From an uncultured Allomuricauda sp. (GTDB lineage: Bacteria > Bacteroidota > Bacteroidia > Flavobacteriales > Flavobacteriaceae): DNA of 64,000 nt. Positions 36,005 to 44,548 of this stretch are shown here, in pieces. The translations under genes and the position numbers were made by a program. Location: assembly GCF_947499585.1 (NCBI RefSeq), contig NZ_CANMOO010000002.1, forward strand, positions 992,001 to 1,056,000, given 5' to 3'. Below the pieces are notes generated by a model. The model made no database searches. It was not told the DNA's origin and was given only the letters and a program-made list of their open reading frames with translations. Numbering within the stretch: position 1 is the stretch's first letter; each line of letters opens with the position of its first letter.

Positions 36005-36760
36005 TTACCATTCCATTTCTATTTCTTCATAATCCACCCTCTCAATTATCTCCTCTCTATTTGAATCTATAGTCCTTGAATATAAATCTTTTGTTATCGG
36101 ATAGGTCACAAACTCACTGTCCCAAAGGTCATCCTCTATCATCTGCTGGACATCGTCCATATCCATATCATCCATTAGCCATGAATCAATGTTCTCATCA
36201 TCTATGATTACGGGCCTTCTCTTTTTTTCGTTGTGTACTTTTTCAAACAAAGGGGTTGCATCCTTGGTAAGGATGGTAAAGGTGTTCCATCCATCCTCTG
36301 TTGTCGTGTAAATGCCGGCAAGGTTAATCGGGTCATCATTTTTCCTTTTGAAATAGAACGGGACCTTAAAGGGCTTGCCCTTTACCTTAACAGGTGTTGC
36401 GTGGGGCTCATAGAAGCCATCAACGGGTATTATACACCTCTTGTGTTCCCATGAGTAACGATATATGAAATGGTCAAATAGTTTCTCTGATTTGGCGTTG
36501 AGACCACCGTAGGTTTTGGGGTTCTTAAAATACCCTTTATAGTCTTCTCCCTTGCTCTTGGATGGCATGATGCCCCACATTGCAGGGGTAATGTTACTTG
36601 ATTGTTCCTGAGGTATAATCCACATCAAAGGGTGGCTCCATCCATTGGCGTGAAAATATATCAGTTCCAAATCATCATCTACTTCTCCTAACATAGCCTT
36701 TACTGAAAGTAATTTTTCCAGTTCTTTCCTTTCACGGGTCTGGCGGGTGGAATAACACAT
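36005..36760 (-). CDS. SRAP family protein (SOS response-associated, HMCES/YedK type)
   Basis: 251 aa. The catalytic Cys2 follows the start Met (MCYS), the active-site asparagine lies in LNAKSE, the glutamate in VDGFYEPH, and the histidine in VHNEKKRRPV. The family crosslinks to abasic sites in single-stranded DNA and shields them. It is divergent from the Y-family polymerase gene, with a shared 115-bp control region, and so belongs to a DNA-damage cassette. Confidence 0.93.
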   Translation of the reverse strand: MCYSTRQTRERKELEKLLSVKAMLGEVDDDLELIYFHANGWSHPLMWIIPQEQSSNITPAMWGIMPSKSKGEDYKGYFKNPKTYGGLNAKSEKLFDHFIYRYSWEHKRCIIPVDGFYEPHATPVKVKGKPFKVPFYFKRKNDDPINLAGIYTTTEDGWNTFTILTKDATPLFEKVHNEKKRRPVIIDDENIDSWLMDDMDMDDVQQMIEDDLWDSEFVTYPITKDLYSRTIDSNREEIIERVDYEEIEMEW

Positions 36761-36803
36761 TTAACGGTTGGTTTGTCCTAAAGTTAAATAAAATTGTTAA
36801 AGT

Positions 36804-36865
36804 TTTGAGATGAGTCTTCGGATCTTTTACATTTGGAATATATCCATTTATATGGATTATATCCA
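36804..36865 (+). promoter_or_regulatory. Promoter and candidate operator of the polymerase cassette
   Basis: TTTG (36804-36807) and TACATTTG (36828-36835), 20 bp apart, fit the Bacteroidota promoter. Straddling the expected start site is the palindrome ATCCAT-TTAT-ATGGAT (36842-36857), and TATATCCA recurs directly at 36839-36846 and 36858-36865. Binding there would repress. The repressor is unknown. Confidence 0.55.
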
Positions 36866-36875
36866 ATAAATCTCA

Positions 36876-38090
36876 ATGCAACAATCCATTCTACATATGG
36901 ACCTGGACACCTTCTTTGTGTCCTGTGAACGGCTACTTGACAGTAGGCTAAAGAAAAGGCCAATACTTGTTGGGGGGACAGGGGACAGGGGCGTTGTATC
37001 CTCATGTAGTTACGAGACAAGACGTTTTGGGGTGCATTCCGGAATGTCCATGAAGATAGCGAAAAGGCTCTGTCCTGAGGCCGTAGTGATAAAGGGAAAT
37101 GCAGGGACTTATATCAAGTTCTCGGATATGGTGACCGACATTATAAAGGAGGGCGTGCCCGTGTTCGAAAAGGCAAGCGTGGACGAATTCTATGCCGACC
37201 TTTCCGGTATGGACAGGTTTTTCGGATGCTATAAATACGCCACTGAACTCAGACATAAAATACTGAACGAGACCGGGCTTCCAATTTCATTGGGACTTTC
37301 AAAGAACAAAGTGGTTTCAAAAGTCGCCACAGGAGAGGCTAAGCCGAATAACCAACTTAGAATAGATTATGGACTGGAAAAAGTATTCTTGGCCCCGCTC
37401 TCAGTGAAGAAGATACCATCGGTAGGCAGTAAAACAGGTCAGGCGCTCATAAACATGGGGGTTGAAAGGATAAAAACAATACAGGATATGCCACTTGAAC
37501 TCATGACAAGTGCATTTGGCATCAATGGAAGGACAATCTGGAAAAGGGCAAATGGTCTCGATAACCCTCCCCTTATCCCGTTCCATAAGCGTAAGTCTAT
37601 CAATATGGAAAGGACATACGGAACTGATACCATAGACATGGTGAAGTTAAGCACATCACTGGTTGCAATGGTGGAGTGTAGGGCATCACAAATGCGCAGG
37701 GCCAATAAGATGACAGGCTGTGTCAGTGTCAAGATACGTTACTCGGATTTTTCAACATATACTAAACAGAAACGTATTCCCTATACAAGCGCCGACCATG
37801 TCCTTGTACCATTGGTAATGGAACTCTTCCACAAACTTTACAACAGGAGGATGCTTATACGACTTGTGGGCATTTCGTTCAGTCATATTGTTGGGGGCAA
37901 TTACCAAGTGGACATGTTCGAAGACTCGGAGAAGATGCTCAACCTCTATAATGCTATGGACAGGATAAAAGATAGGTTCGGTGACAATAGGGTAATGCGT
38001 GCCGCTTCCATGGGAGCAAAGACCATTGGCGGGGACGGCAACCCATTCGATGGAAAACCTCCCATAGTACTTGCGCACAGGACCCAATAA
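36876..38090 (+). CDS. Y-family DNA polymerase (DNA polymerase IV-like)
   Basis: 404 aa. Catalytic acidic residues are present: HMDLDTFF at the N-terminus and SVDEFYAD near residue 101, so it is not a dead ImuB-type protein. QVDMF near residue 342 resembles the beta-clamp binding motif. It performs translesion synthesis. Its stop overlaps the DnaE start by one base (TAATG), so the two polymerases are coupled. Confidence 0.92.
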   Translation: MQQSILHMDLDTFFVSCERLLDSRLKKRPILVGGTGDRGVVSSCSYETRRFGVHSGMSMKIAKRLCPEAVVIKGNAGTYIKFSDMVTDIIKEGVPVFEKASVDEFYADLSGMDRFFGCYKYATELRHKILNETGLPISLGLSKNKVVSKVATGEAKPNNQLRIDYGLEKVFLAPLSVKKIPSVGSKTGQALINMGVERIKTIQDMPLELMTSAFGINGRTIWKRANGLDNPPLIPFHKRKSINMERTYGTDTIDMVKLSTSLVAMVECRASQMRRANKMTGCVSVKIRYSDFSTYTKQKRIPYTSADHVLVPLVMELFHKLYNRRMLIRLVGISFSHIVGGNYQVDMFEDSEKMLNLYNAMDRIKDRFGDNRVMRAASMGAKTIGGDGNPFDGKPPIVLAHRTQ

Positions 38091-41086
38091 TGTACCTCAA
38101 CTGCCATACATATTACTCCCTGAACTATGGGACATTTTCAGAGACCGCGCTATTGGAACTTGCAAAGAATAATGGTGTCAATACTCTAGCACTCACAGAC
38201 ATCAACAACACATCGGCATGTCTTAATTTTATCAGGAAATCAAAGCATTTTAATATAAAGCCAGTTATAGGGATTGACTTTAGAAATGGTACTGACCAAC
38301 AGTTTATTGGGCTTGCAAAAAACAATCTTGGATTCCAGGAACTCAATTCGTTTCTCTCAGTCCACCTTCATAATGGAGTGGATATAGAGCCCCTATCACC
38401 TAAATTTAAGAATTCACATATCATATATCCATTTGAGAAAGTACTGCAATTGGAGAAGACCATGTTCAACAGCAATGAATTTATAGGGGTAACCATAAAG
38501 GAACTCAGGAAACTACCCTTTTCACTTTACAAGGACTATACCGACAGACTTGTACTTAATCAGCCAGTATCCTTCAGGAACAAAAGAGACTTTAATGTGC
38601 ATAGGTTGCTTAGGGCTATTGGTCTGAATACCATATTGAGCAAATTGGATGTATCCGAAGAAGGAACAGCATCGGATATAATGCTTCCCATAAATGAACT
38701 CATGGAATTATTAAGGGAATTTCCGCATATCATATCCAATACCCAAAAGATTCTTGATACCTGTAATATCAATTTTGAGTTTGGCAACAGTAGGGTCTCC
38801 CAGAACCAACGGTACTATTTTGATGCCCATGAAATGGATTTTGACAGGTTAAAGAAACTTTGCCATATTGGCCTTCCCAAAAGATATCCCAATGCCTCAG
38901 ATGAGGTGATCAATAGATTGGAAAGGGAACTTAGGACGATTTGTGACATGGGCTTTGTGTCCTATTTTCTCATCAACCATGATATTGTCAATTACGCAAG
39001 GAGCAATAACTATCCGTATGTCGGTCGTGGAAGCGGTGCGAACAGTATAGTTGCTTATGTGATTGGAATTACTGAAGTAGATCCCATTGAACTTGATTTG
39101 TATTTTGAAAGGTTCATCAATCCCTATCGTGCATCTCCACCCGATTTTGATATTGACTTTTCATGGAAGGAAAGGGAGGATGTGACTGCATATATTTTTA
39201 AAAGGTTTAAGAACGTTGCACTGTTGGCGACCTATAACACATTCAAATATAAGGCCGCGGTGAGAGAGGTCGGTAAAGTATTTGGACTTCCCAAGGAGGA
39301 AATCGATAAATTGAGTTCGGGGAATTACCATTTGCCAAACCTTGACAATATGTGCAAACTGGTTCTCAAATATGCCACTTGGGTACATGGCCTTCCCAAT
39401 TATATCAGTGTCCATTCGGCAGGGATACTTATACTGGATAGGCCAGTGCATTATTATTCAGCAACCAACCTCCCTCCAAAGGGATTTCCTACTGTCCAGT
39501 TCGATATGATAATCGCTGAGGATGTGGGCATATTCAAGTTTGATATTTTGGGACAACGCGGCCTTGCCAAAATAAAAGATACCATTGAAATAATACGTGA
39601 GAACCAACCAAATGCTAACCTCATCGATATTGACAATGTTGAGGTATTCAAGAGGGATGAGAGAATAAACTCCCTATTGAGCAAGGGTGGTGCAATAGGA
39701 GCATATTATGTGGAGTCCCCTGCCATGAGGGGTTTGATGAAGAAATTAAAAACCCATGACTATCTGGGGTTGGTTGCTGCCAGTTCGGTGATACGTCCAG
39801 GGGTTTCCAGTTCCGGAATGAAAGAAGAATACATCAAGAGGGAGCGGGACCCAGAACGGAGAAAACAGGCAAATCCACACCTTTGGAAGATAATGCCTGA
39901 GACACATGGAATTATGGTATATCAAGAAGATGTCCTTAAAGTGGCACATCTTTTTGCGGGACTGGATTTGGGAGAGGCAGATGTTTTGAGAAGGGGAATG
40001 AGCGGAAAGTTTCGTTCCCGTGAAGAATTCAAGGCCGTGGAAGCAAAGTATTTCTCCAATTGCAGGGAAAGGGGCTATGATGACAAGCTCACCAACGAAG
40101 TATGGGAGCAGATAAAGAGTTTTGCGGGTTATGCCTTTGCAAAGGGGCATTCTGCTTCATATGCTGTAGAGAGTTACCAGAGCCTGTATTTAAAATGTTA
40201 TTTCCCAATTGAGTTTATGACAGCAGTTTTGAACAATGGAGGGGGCTTTTATGATACCGAACTCTATATCCATGAGGCAAGGAAATGGGGTGCTTTAATA
40301 CTTCCCCCATGCATCAATACAAGTGACCATCCCAATGTTGTTTATGGCAAATCAATCTATTTGGGGTTTGGCTATTTACGGAGCCTGGAAAAGTTAGTTA
40401 TACAAAGAATCTTGACCGAAAGACAACTGAACGGAAAGTTCAGGTCATTTGATGACTTCATTGATAGGGTCATCATATCCATTGAGCAATTGACCATACT
40501 CATTAGGATAGATGCTTTCAGGTTCACTGGAATCCCTAAGAAAGAACTTTTATGGCAAGGAATGTTCAAGACAAAGGCGAACCGCTTAAAGACACCTCAG
40601 CAATTGTTGTTCAAGACAAAGCAGAGGAATTTCAAAATACCGGTATTGGGGCATAATAGGATTGAGGATTTTTATGACCAATTAGAACTTTTGGGTTTTC
40701 CACTCTGTTCATATTTTGACCTGATTTCAGAAAGACCAAAGAGCAATCTATTGGCAAGCGATATGCCAAAGTACAAAGGTCAGCAGATATTAATCTATGG
40801 TTCAATGGTGCATACTCGATTGAACACTACATCAAAAGGGGATAAGATGAGGTTCACTACCATGCTTGATATGGAAGGGGAATTTTTTGATTGTGTCCAT
40901 TTCCCCCAGACAATGGATAAGACACCTATACATGGTAAGGGGGTATATGCTTGCTATGGTAAGCCCACCGAGGAATTCGGACATTTCAGTTTTGAGGTGG
41001 TGTGGTCAAAAAAGCAGTCACTGATACCTGACCCTAGACATGTTCAAGAATCAAAAAAAATCATTATTGATTCTGGAATTAAATAA
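38090..41086 (+). CDS. DnaE-type DNA polymerase III alpha subunit, short ImuC/DnaE2-like form
   Basis: 998 aa, much shorter than replicative alpha subunits. An N-terminal PHP domain begins CHTYYSLNYG, in which the second metal-binding histidine of the usual HxHxxYS is tyrosine, so PHP activity is doubtful. The polymerase core has PDFDIDFSW near residue 350 and the fingers motif GIMVYQEDV, then ADVLRRGMSGK. An OB-fold region follows near the C-terminus (GQQILIYGSMVHTRLNT). Length and coupling to a Y-family polymerase suggest an error-prone polymerase of the mutasome kind rather than the chromosomal replicase. Confidence 0.9.
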   Translation: MYLNCHTYYSLNYGTFSETALLELAKNNGVNTLALTDINNTSACLNFIRKSKHFNIKPVIGIDFRNGTDQQFIGLAKNNLGFQELNSFLSVHLHNGVDIEPLSPKFKNSHIIYPFEKVLQLEKTMFNSNEFIGVTIKELRKLPFSLYKDYTDRLVLNQPVSFRNKRDFNVHRLLRAIGLNTILSKLDVSEEGTASDIMLPINELMELLREFPHIISNTQKILDTCNINFEFGNSRVSQNQRYYFDAHEMDFDRLKKLCHIGLPKRYPNASDEVINRLERELRTICDMGFVSYFLINHDIVNYARSNNYPYVGRGSGANSIVAYVIGITEVDPIELDLYFERFINPYRASPPDFDIDFSWKEREDVTAYIFKRFKNVALLATYNTFKYKAAVREVGKVFGLPKEEIDKLSSGNYHLPNLDNMCKLVLKYATWVHGLPNYISVHSAGILILDRPVHYYSATNLPPKGFPTVQFDMIIAEDVGIFKFDILGQRGLAKIKDTIEIIRENQPNANLIDIDNVEVFKRDERINSLLSKGGAIGAYYVESPAMRGLMKKLKTHDYLGLVAASSVIRPGVSSSGMKEEYIKRERDPERRKQANPHLWKIMPETHGIMVYQEDVLKVAHLFAGLDLGEADVLRRGMSGKFRSREEFKAVEAKYFSNCRERGYDDKLTNEVWEQIKSFAGYAFAKGHSASYAVESYQSLYLKCYFPIEFMTAVLNNGGGFYDTELYIHEARKWGALILPPCINTSDHPNVVYGKSIYLGFGYLRSLEKLVIQRILTERQLNGKFRSFDDFIDRVIISIEQLTILIRIDAFRFTGIPKKELLWQGMFKTKANRLKTPQQLLFKTKQRNFKIPVLGHNRIEDFYDQLELLGFPLCSYFDLISERPKSNLLASDMPKYKGQQILIYGSMVHTRLNTTSKGDKMRFTTMLDMEGEFFDCVHFPQTMDKTPIHGKGVYACYGKPTEEFGHFSFEVVWSKKQSLIPDPRHVQESKKIIIDSGIK

Positions 41087-41436
41087 GATTATTAATAATT
41101 CAGTTTAAATCAGTTAACTGATTCCAGATTGAAAAAAATTGATTAATCAAGTCATATAAGATGTGATGATTAAAGTTTATTAATCTTTCTTTTTCGTTTT
41201 TATTTCGTTTTTCAAGGTTAACAATAGTTAACTACTTCCTCGTCGTTTTTTTGTCGTTATTAGCTGTTAGCATTAACACTCGGATGGATATCAGGTTTTG
41301 ACAAGTTCCTGATGCGCGAACAAATGGTCATGAAGTCCAATTCAATAAATGCGCGACAGATATCTAAATATTCATTTATAAAACAAAAAGAAACCGGTAC
41401 GCGCGCGTAATGACCTCCAAATTATGTTCGATTCTG
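41087..41436. other. Intergenic boundary region rich in palindromes
   Basis: No gene. It holds a perfect 16-bp palindrome AATCAGTTAACTGATT (41108-41123), TTGATTAATCAA (41139-41150), several TCGTTTTT tracts, GTTAAC-AATA-GTTAAC (41217-41232), and boundary repeat copy A (41311-41423). None of the palindromes has a clear T-run, though the first may end dnaE transcripts. Confidence 0.7.
41311..41423. repeat. Boundary repeat, copy A
   Basis: Aligns without gaps to copy B (43402-43514) at a constant offset of 2,091 bases, with roughly four of five bases identical by eye. A conserved core (GAAGTCCAATTCAATA; ACAGATATCTAAATATTC) is followed by a GTACGCGCGCG end element that lies 14 bp from the neighbouring gene stop. 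Confidence 0.8.
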
Positions 41437-42801
41437 TTACTTCTGAAGAAATCGTTTTTTCCAATAGGCTTGGAAGTTATCAACAATGATTAGGAGTCTA
41501 AATAGCCATGATATAAATAATCCACCTAAAATAATTGTAACCATTTTGGAAAAATTAACTGAAACATTTTCATCCATACTGTATATGAAATAAATCGACA
41601 CAAGTATCCCAATCAGAACAAAAACTAGACTAGCGAACCAGCCTTTTGCAGCACCAGAAATTGAGCCCATTGCAATCAGGATGGCACTCACACTTATTAT
41701 CTGATGTAAAGCAATGTCGGTGGTTTTAATGGATAAAAAGACCATAAAGCAAGTAGCAATCAAACCTAATAGAATTCCAATAAGTGTTCCCCAAGGGTTG
41801 GTCTTTTGATACGCATTTCTGACTTGATTGTTACTTATAGAGGAAATTATAATAATAAATAAACTAGAGAAAAAGATTGAATCAAGATATTGATTTGGAA
41901 AAAGTAATGGTTCAGCAATTGAATTTAATAAGTACCTGAAATAAAGAACAAAGAAGGATATCCAACCTAAATGAAATAAGAACCAGCCTTTTTTCAATGC
42001 AGGATTTGAAACTATTAAGCCTTTAGATTCTGGCTTCTCATCTGCTTCTACTTCTAAATTGTAATAGGTTATATTAATGTGTTTTATTTCATCGTATTTA
42101 AATACAATAAATTGCCCTTGAATAGTATAATATGGGTCGCTTCCTTCAGATAAGTTTTTATCGTTTGAGTTGAAATCATTGCTAAGTTTTCTCCTTTTCA
42201 CACCAAATAAGGCAAGCGATTCAAGTTCATGTTCCTTGGATAACTGATAGTCTAGCAAAAAACCCCTATAGATATAGTTCTGATCTCCGATTGTACATAT
42301 TAAATCTAAATATGCACTGCTTGCATCCACTGGGTCACCGGGAATATTAGGGAAGTTTAAGATTTCCCCAGTGAAGATATAATGCCAATAATTTCTAAAT
42401 CTTAGAATTTTAAATCTACTATCAAGAAAATAATCTCTAACAATTTTTTTCCATGTAATCCCGAAAGCAAATGACATCAAAGATACTATGGTAAAATAAG
42501 ACACTATTTGTGAAAAATAGTCTAATATGCATTGAAACGCATGGGCTAATTGTAATGTAGTTGACGATGTGCTTAAAAGTATGGAAAACACTTCTAAATC
42601 AATTTTATAGTCCCACTGAATAAAGCAGATATAGCCAACGAGGTGAAAAATTATACTAGGTATAATTGTCCATAACACCGAGTCAATAATATTTTGCTTA
42701 AAATATTGTTTTGAAAATACCCCTGAATAATATCCCCTTCTAAAAAAAAATCCTGGAGAAAGAAGTACCAGGATTGTAATTGTCAATATACCTATGTTCA
42801 C
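41437..42801 (-). CDS. Multi-pass membrane protein of unknown function
   Basis: 454 aa. Several N-terminal hydrophobic segments (ILTITILVLLSPGFFFRRG opening), then a soluble central domain about residues 130-270 (YLDLICTIGDQNYIYRGFLLDY; HINITYYNLEVEADEKPESKG), then about six further membrane segments. The opening and middle recall DUF6338-like proteins, but I cannot confirm that. It overlaps the upstream small gene by 4 bp and the pair is enclosed by the boundary repeats, so it reads as an accessory cassette; a defence or toxin-immunity role is speculation. Confidence 0.6.
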   Translation of the reverse strand: MNIGILTITILVLLSPGFFFRRGYYSGVFSKQYFKQNIIDSVLWTIIPSIIFHLVGYICFIQWDYKIDLEVFSILLSTSSTTLQLAHAFQCILDYFSQIVSYFTIVSLMSFAFGITWKKIVRDYFLDSRFKILRFRNYWHYIFTGEILNFPNIPGDPVDASSAYLDLICTIGDQNYIYRGFLLDYQLSKEHELESLALFGVKRRKLSNDFNSNDKNLSEGSDPYYTIQGQFIVFKYDEIKHINITYYNLEVEADEKPESKGLIVSNPALKKGWFLFHLGWISFFVLYFRYLLNSIAEPLLFPNQYLDSIFFSSLFIIIISSISNNQVRNAYQKTNPWGTLIGILLGLIATCFMVFLSIKTTDIALHQIISVSAILIAMGSISGAAKGWFASLVFVLIGILVSIYFIYSMDENVSVNFSKMVTIILGGLFISWLFRLLIIVDNFQAYWKKRFLQK

Positions 42802-43109
42802 GGAGTCATTTGTAGATTAGGCACCTCCTTAGAACCAACTCTTTTCAGCTTATATTTTTTTCCATTTTTATTCCAAACTACCACTCCGTTTTTGTCCAAA
42901 GTGATACCACTACCATCCTCTTCATTAAGAACTTTTTGTCCATCAATCACTTTAGTTGCTCTTTCTGCTTCAATTAAATCAACTAATTTAGAATAACCAT
43001 TTTCATTTATAAACTTTTCAGTTTTAGAACTTATGGTGTTGACTTTATCAGTATCATTAATAAGCTCCAAAAGTGTACGAAGAATTGTTTTGAGTCTTAA
43101 ATTACCCAT
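42798..43109 (-). CDS. Small cytosolic partner protein of unknown function
   Basis: 103 aa, no membrane segment or signal. A helical N-terminus precedes a short beta-rich tail (VVWNKNGKKYKLKRVGSKEV). Not recognised. Overlaps the membrane protein gene by 4 bp, indicating stoichiometric co-translation. A perfect palindrome lies 132 bp upstream. Confidence 0.6.
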   Translation of the reverse strand: MGNLRLKTILRTLLELINDTDKVNTISSKTEKFINENGYSKLVDLIEAERATKVIDGQKVLNEEDGSGITLDKNGVVVWNKNGKKYKLKRVGSKEVPNLQMTP

Positions 43110-43240
43110 CTCAGAAGTGAAGTTTAGTTGGAATGAAATTATACATTTTCTATCAAAAAGTCAAGTTAATTAACAAAATCACAGTAAAATGTAGTAATTG
43201 TTAAATAATTATTAAATGAATTGCAATCAATTTTCGCTAA

Positions 43241-43258
43241 TATAGGAAATCTCCTATA
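43241..43258. promoter_or_regulatory. Perfect inverted repeat, candidate operator
   Basis: TATAGGA-AATC-TCCTATA, seven-base arms with a 4-base spacer, upstream of the small-protein/membrane-protein pair. No regulator is encoded in the pair itself, except possibly the small protein. Function is inference. Confidence 0.45.
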
Positions 43259-43401
43259 ATGGCATAGTAATAGTATTATTTGAGTCGCAGAGCCAGTTAC
43301 AAACTTTCAGACCTCTGAAATTAATCGGTATTGCCAAATGACATATGTGATTTGAAAAATATTGATTAATCAATTTTAGTTCGTTTTTTAAAATAATTAG
43401 T

Positions 43402-43514
43402 TACGCGCGAGCAGATAGTACCGAAGTCCAATTCAATACATACGCAACAGATATCTAAATATTCATTTAAAAATCAAAACTAAACCAGTACACGCGCGAA
43501 GTAGACTTAAATTT
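43402..43514. repeat. Boundary repeat, copy B
   Basis: Partner of copy A (41311-41423) at an offset of 2,091. Its end element GTACACGCGCGAAGTAGAC is followed after about 30 bp by the lipoprotein gene. Confidence 0.8.
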
Positions 43515-43544
43515 ATAAGTTTATACCACACAAATATTGTTTCA

Positions 43545-44156
43545 ATGTATAGAACCTTGATTAAAATGATTGCAATTGTAGCAATGGCACTTGTGATCAA
43601 ATCTTGCCTTCCATCTAGTAAATCAAATAGACCCAGCGGAGACGTATTACCTGCAAATGAAATACCAAATGATAAATTAATCAGTGTTAAGAATGTGATG
43701 AAACAGGATTTGGAAAAAGCAATTGAGCAGTTTTGTGATATGTACAATCAGGATAGTTTTAGAGCGCTCCCTAGGTTATTTATACTTGAAGAAGATGAGT
43801 TTGTTGTTACGTTTCCATATGATATTGATTTCGCTACTTTTTGTGTGTTTATGAACTATTTGCATTACCCAAATGATATTGAATATAACCCTTCTATAAG
43901 AGGTTGGACCACTACCAAGGAAACAGAGGAGTGGGTTCAAAGGCCCATTGACAATAAAAAGGTAATGTTGTTCATACCAAAATCCGATGATGAATATGAT
44001 AACGTTTATTTGACCACAGAAGAAAATTTCTGTGTTCAGATTGGGTTTGCCATTGGACATCATTTCAAACCATTTAGCCATCCGGTGGAGTATTATGAAG
44101 AACCCATGCACTCTATTGGAGAACTGAAAGGAAAAGAATTCATTGATTTCAAATAA
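43545..44156 (+). CDS. Lipoprotein of unknown function
   Basis: 203 aa. Lipobox ALVIKSC near residue 21, followed by a Ser/Pro-rich linker and a compact alpha/beta domain (DLEKAIEQFCDMYNQDSF; EFVVTFPYDIDFATFCVFMNYL; NVYLTTEENFCVQIGFAIG). Not recognised. It lies between boundary repeat copies B and C and is the only plus-strand gene in this half of the element, so it looks like a single-gene cassette. Confidence 0.65.
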   Translation: MYRTLIKMIAIVAMALVIKSCLPSSKSNRPSGDVLPANEIPNDKLISVKNVMKQDLEKAIEQFCDMYNQDSFRALPRLFILEEDEFVVTFPYDIDFATFCVFMNYLHYPNDIEYNPSIRGWTTTKETEEWVQRPIDNKKVMLFIPKSDDEYDNVYLTTEENFCVQIGFAIGHHFKPFSHPVEYYEEPMHSIGELKGKEFIDFK

Positions 44157-44193
44157 TTAATTAATCAAACTTTTTCAAAATCAAAGACTCATT

Positions 44194-44220
44194 GATACCC
44201 GCGCGTAGTGACCATCAAAA
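44194..44220. repeat. Boundary repeat end element, copy C
   Basis: GATACCCGCGCGTAGTGACC and following bases match the terminal part of copies A (41396-41423) and B (43487-43514). TTAATCAA at 44161-44168 resembles half of the TTGATTAATCAA palindrome found before A and B. Only the end element is present here. Confidence 0.6.
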
Positions 44221-44229
44221 AGTCTTCCA

Positions 44230-44517
44230 TTACGCTACCTCAAAATACTCCTGAGTGTTGGTAATACGATATGAATGGCACTTGCCCATCTTTACCTCAA
44301 CATCAAAGCCTAACTGCACCATTAAGTTCAAATATCGCTGTACGCTCTTTTCGTGAATGCTGAGGTGTTTGTTTATCTCCCTGATGGTTCTGAACTCTGA
44401 GAGGAACTTTATGAGTTTAAGCACCCTTTCTACGCGTCTCGTGTTGTTTATGGGATTTCCATAGAACTCCCTTTTCCTAATCAATGGATGAGGTGTTATG
44501 CCGTATGTTGATTTCAT
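44230..44517 (-). CDS. Small winged-helix/HTH DNA-binding protein
   Basis: 95 aa. After a basic N-terminus, RVERVLKLIKFLSEFRTIREINKHLSIHEKSVQRYLNLMVQLGFDVEVK is a typical winged helix (HTH_11 or similar), ending in a short wing (GKCHSYRI). A regulator of element genes is likely. It is downstream of a run of minus-strand backbone genes. Confidence 0.7.
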   Translation of the reverse strand: MKSTYGITPHPLIRKREFYGNPINNTRRVERVLKLIKFLSEFRTIREINKHLSIHEKSVQRYLNLMVQLGFDVEVKMGKCHSYRITNTQEYFEVA

Positions 44518-44548
44518 TTTTTATGGGTGTAAAAACACTTTGATTCTG

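Larger units (their letters stand above)
43110..43544. other. Intergenic region between divergent cassette genes
   Basis: No gene. It contains a perfect inverted repeat (43241-43258), the palindrome TTGATTAATCAA (43362-43373), a TTCGTTTTTT tract and boundary repeat copy B. The first is a candidate operator for the two-gene membrane module; the others repeat the arrangement seen in 41087-41436. Confidence 0.7.

Noticed and set aside
38090-41086. Chromosomal replicase DnaE
   Set aside because: It is too short, sits in a mobile element and is coupled to a Y-family polymerase, so the error-prone form is more likely.
41108-41123. Terminator after the DnaE gene
   Set aside because: The palindrome AATCAGTTAACTGATT has no loop or T-run, so it is not a convincing intrinsic terminator.
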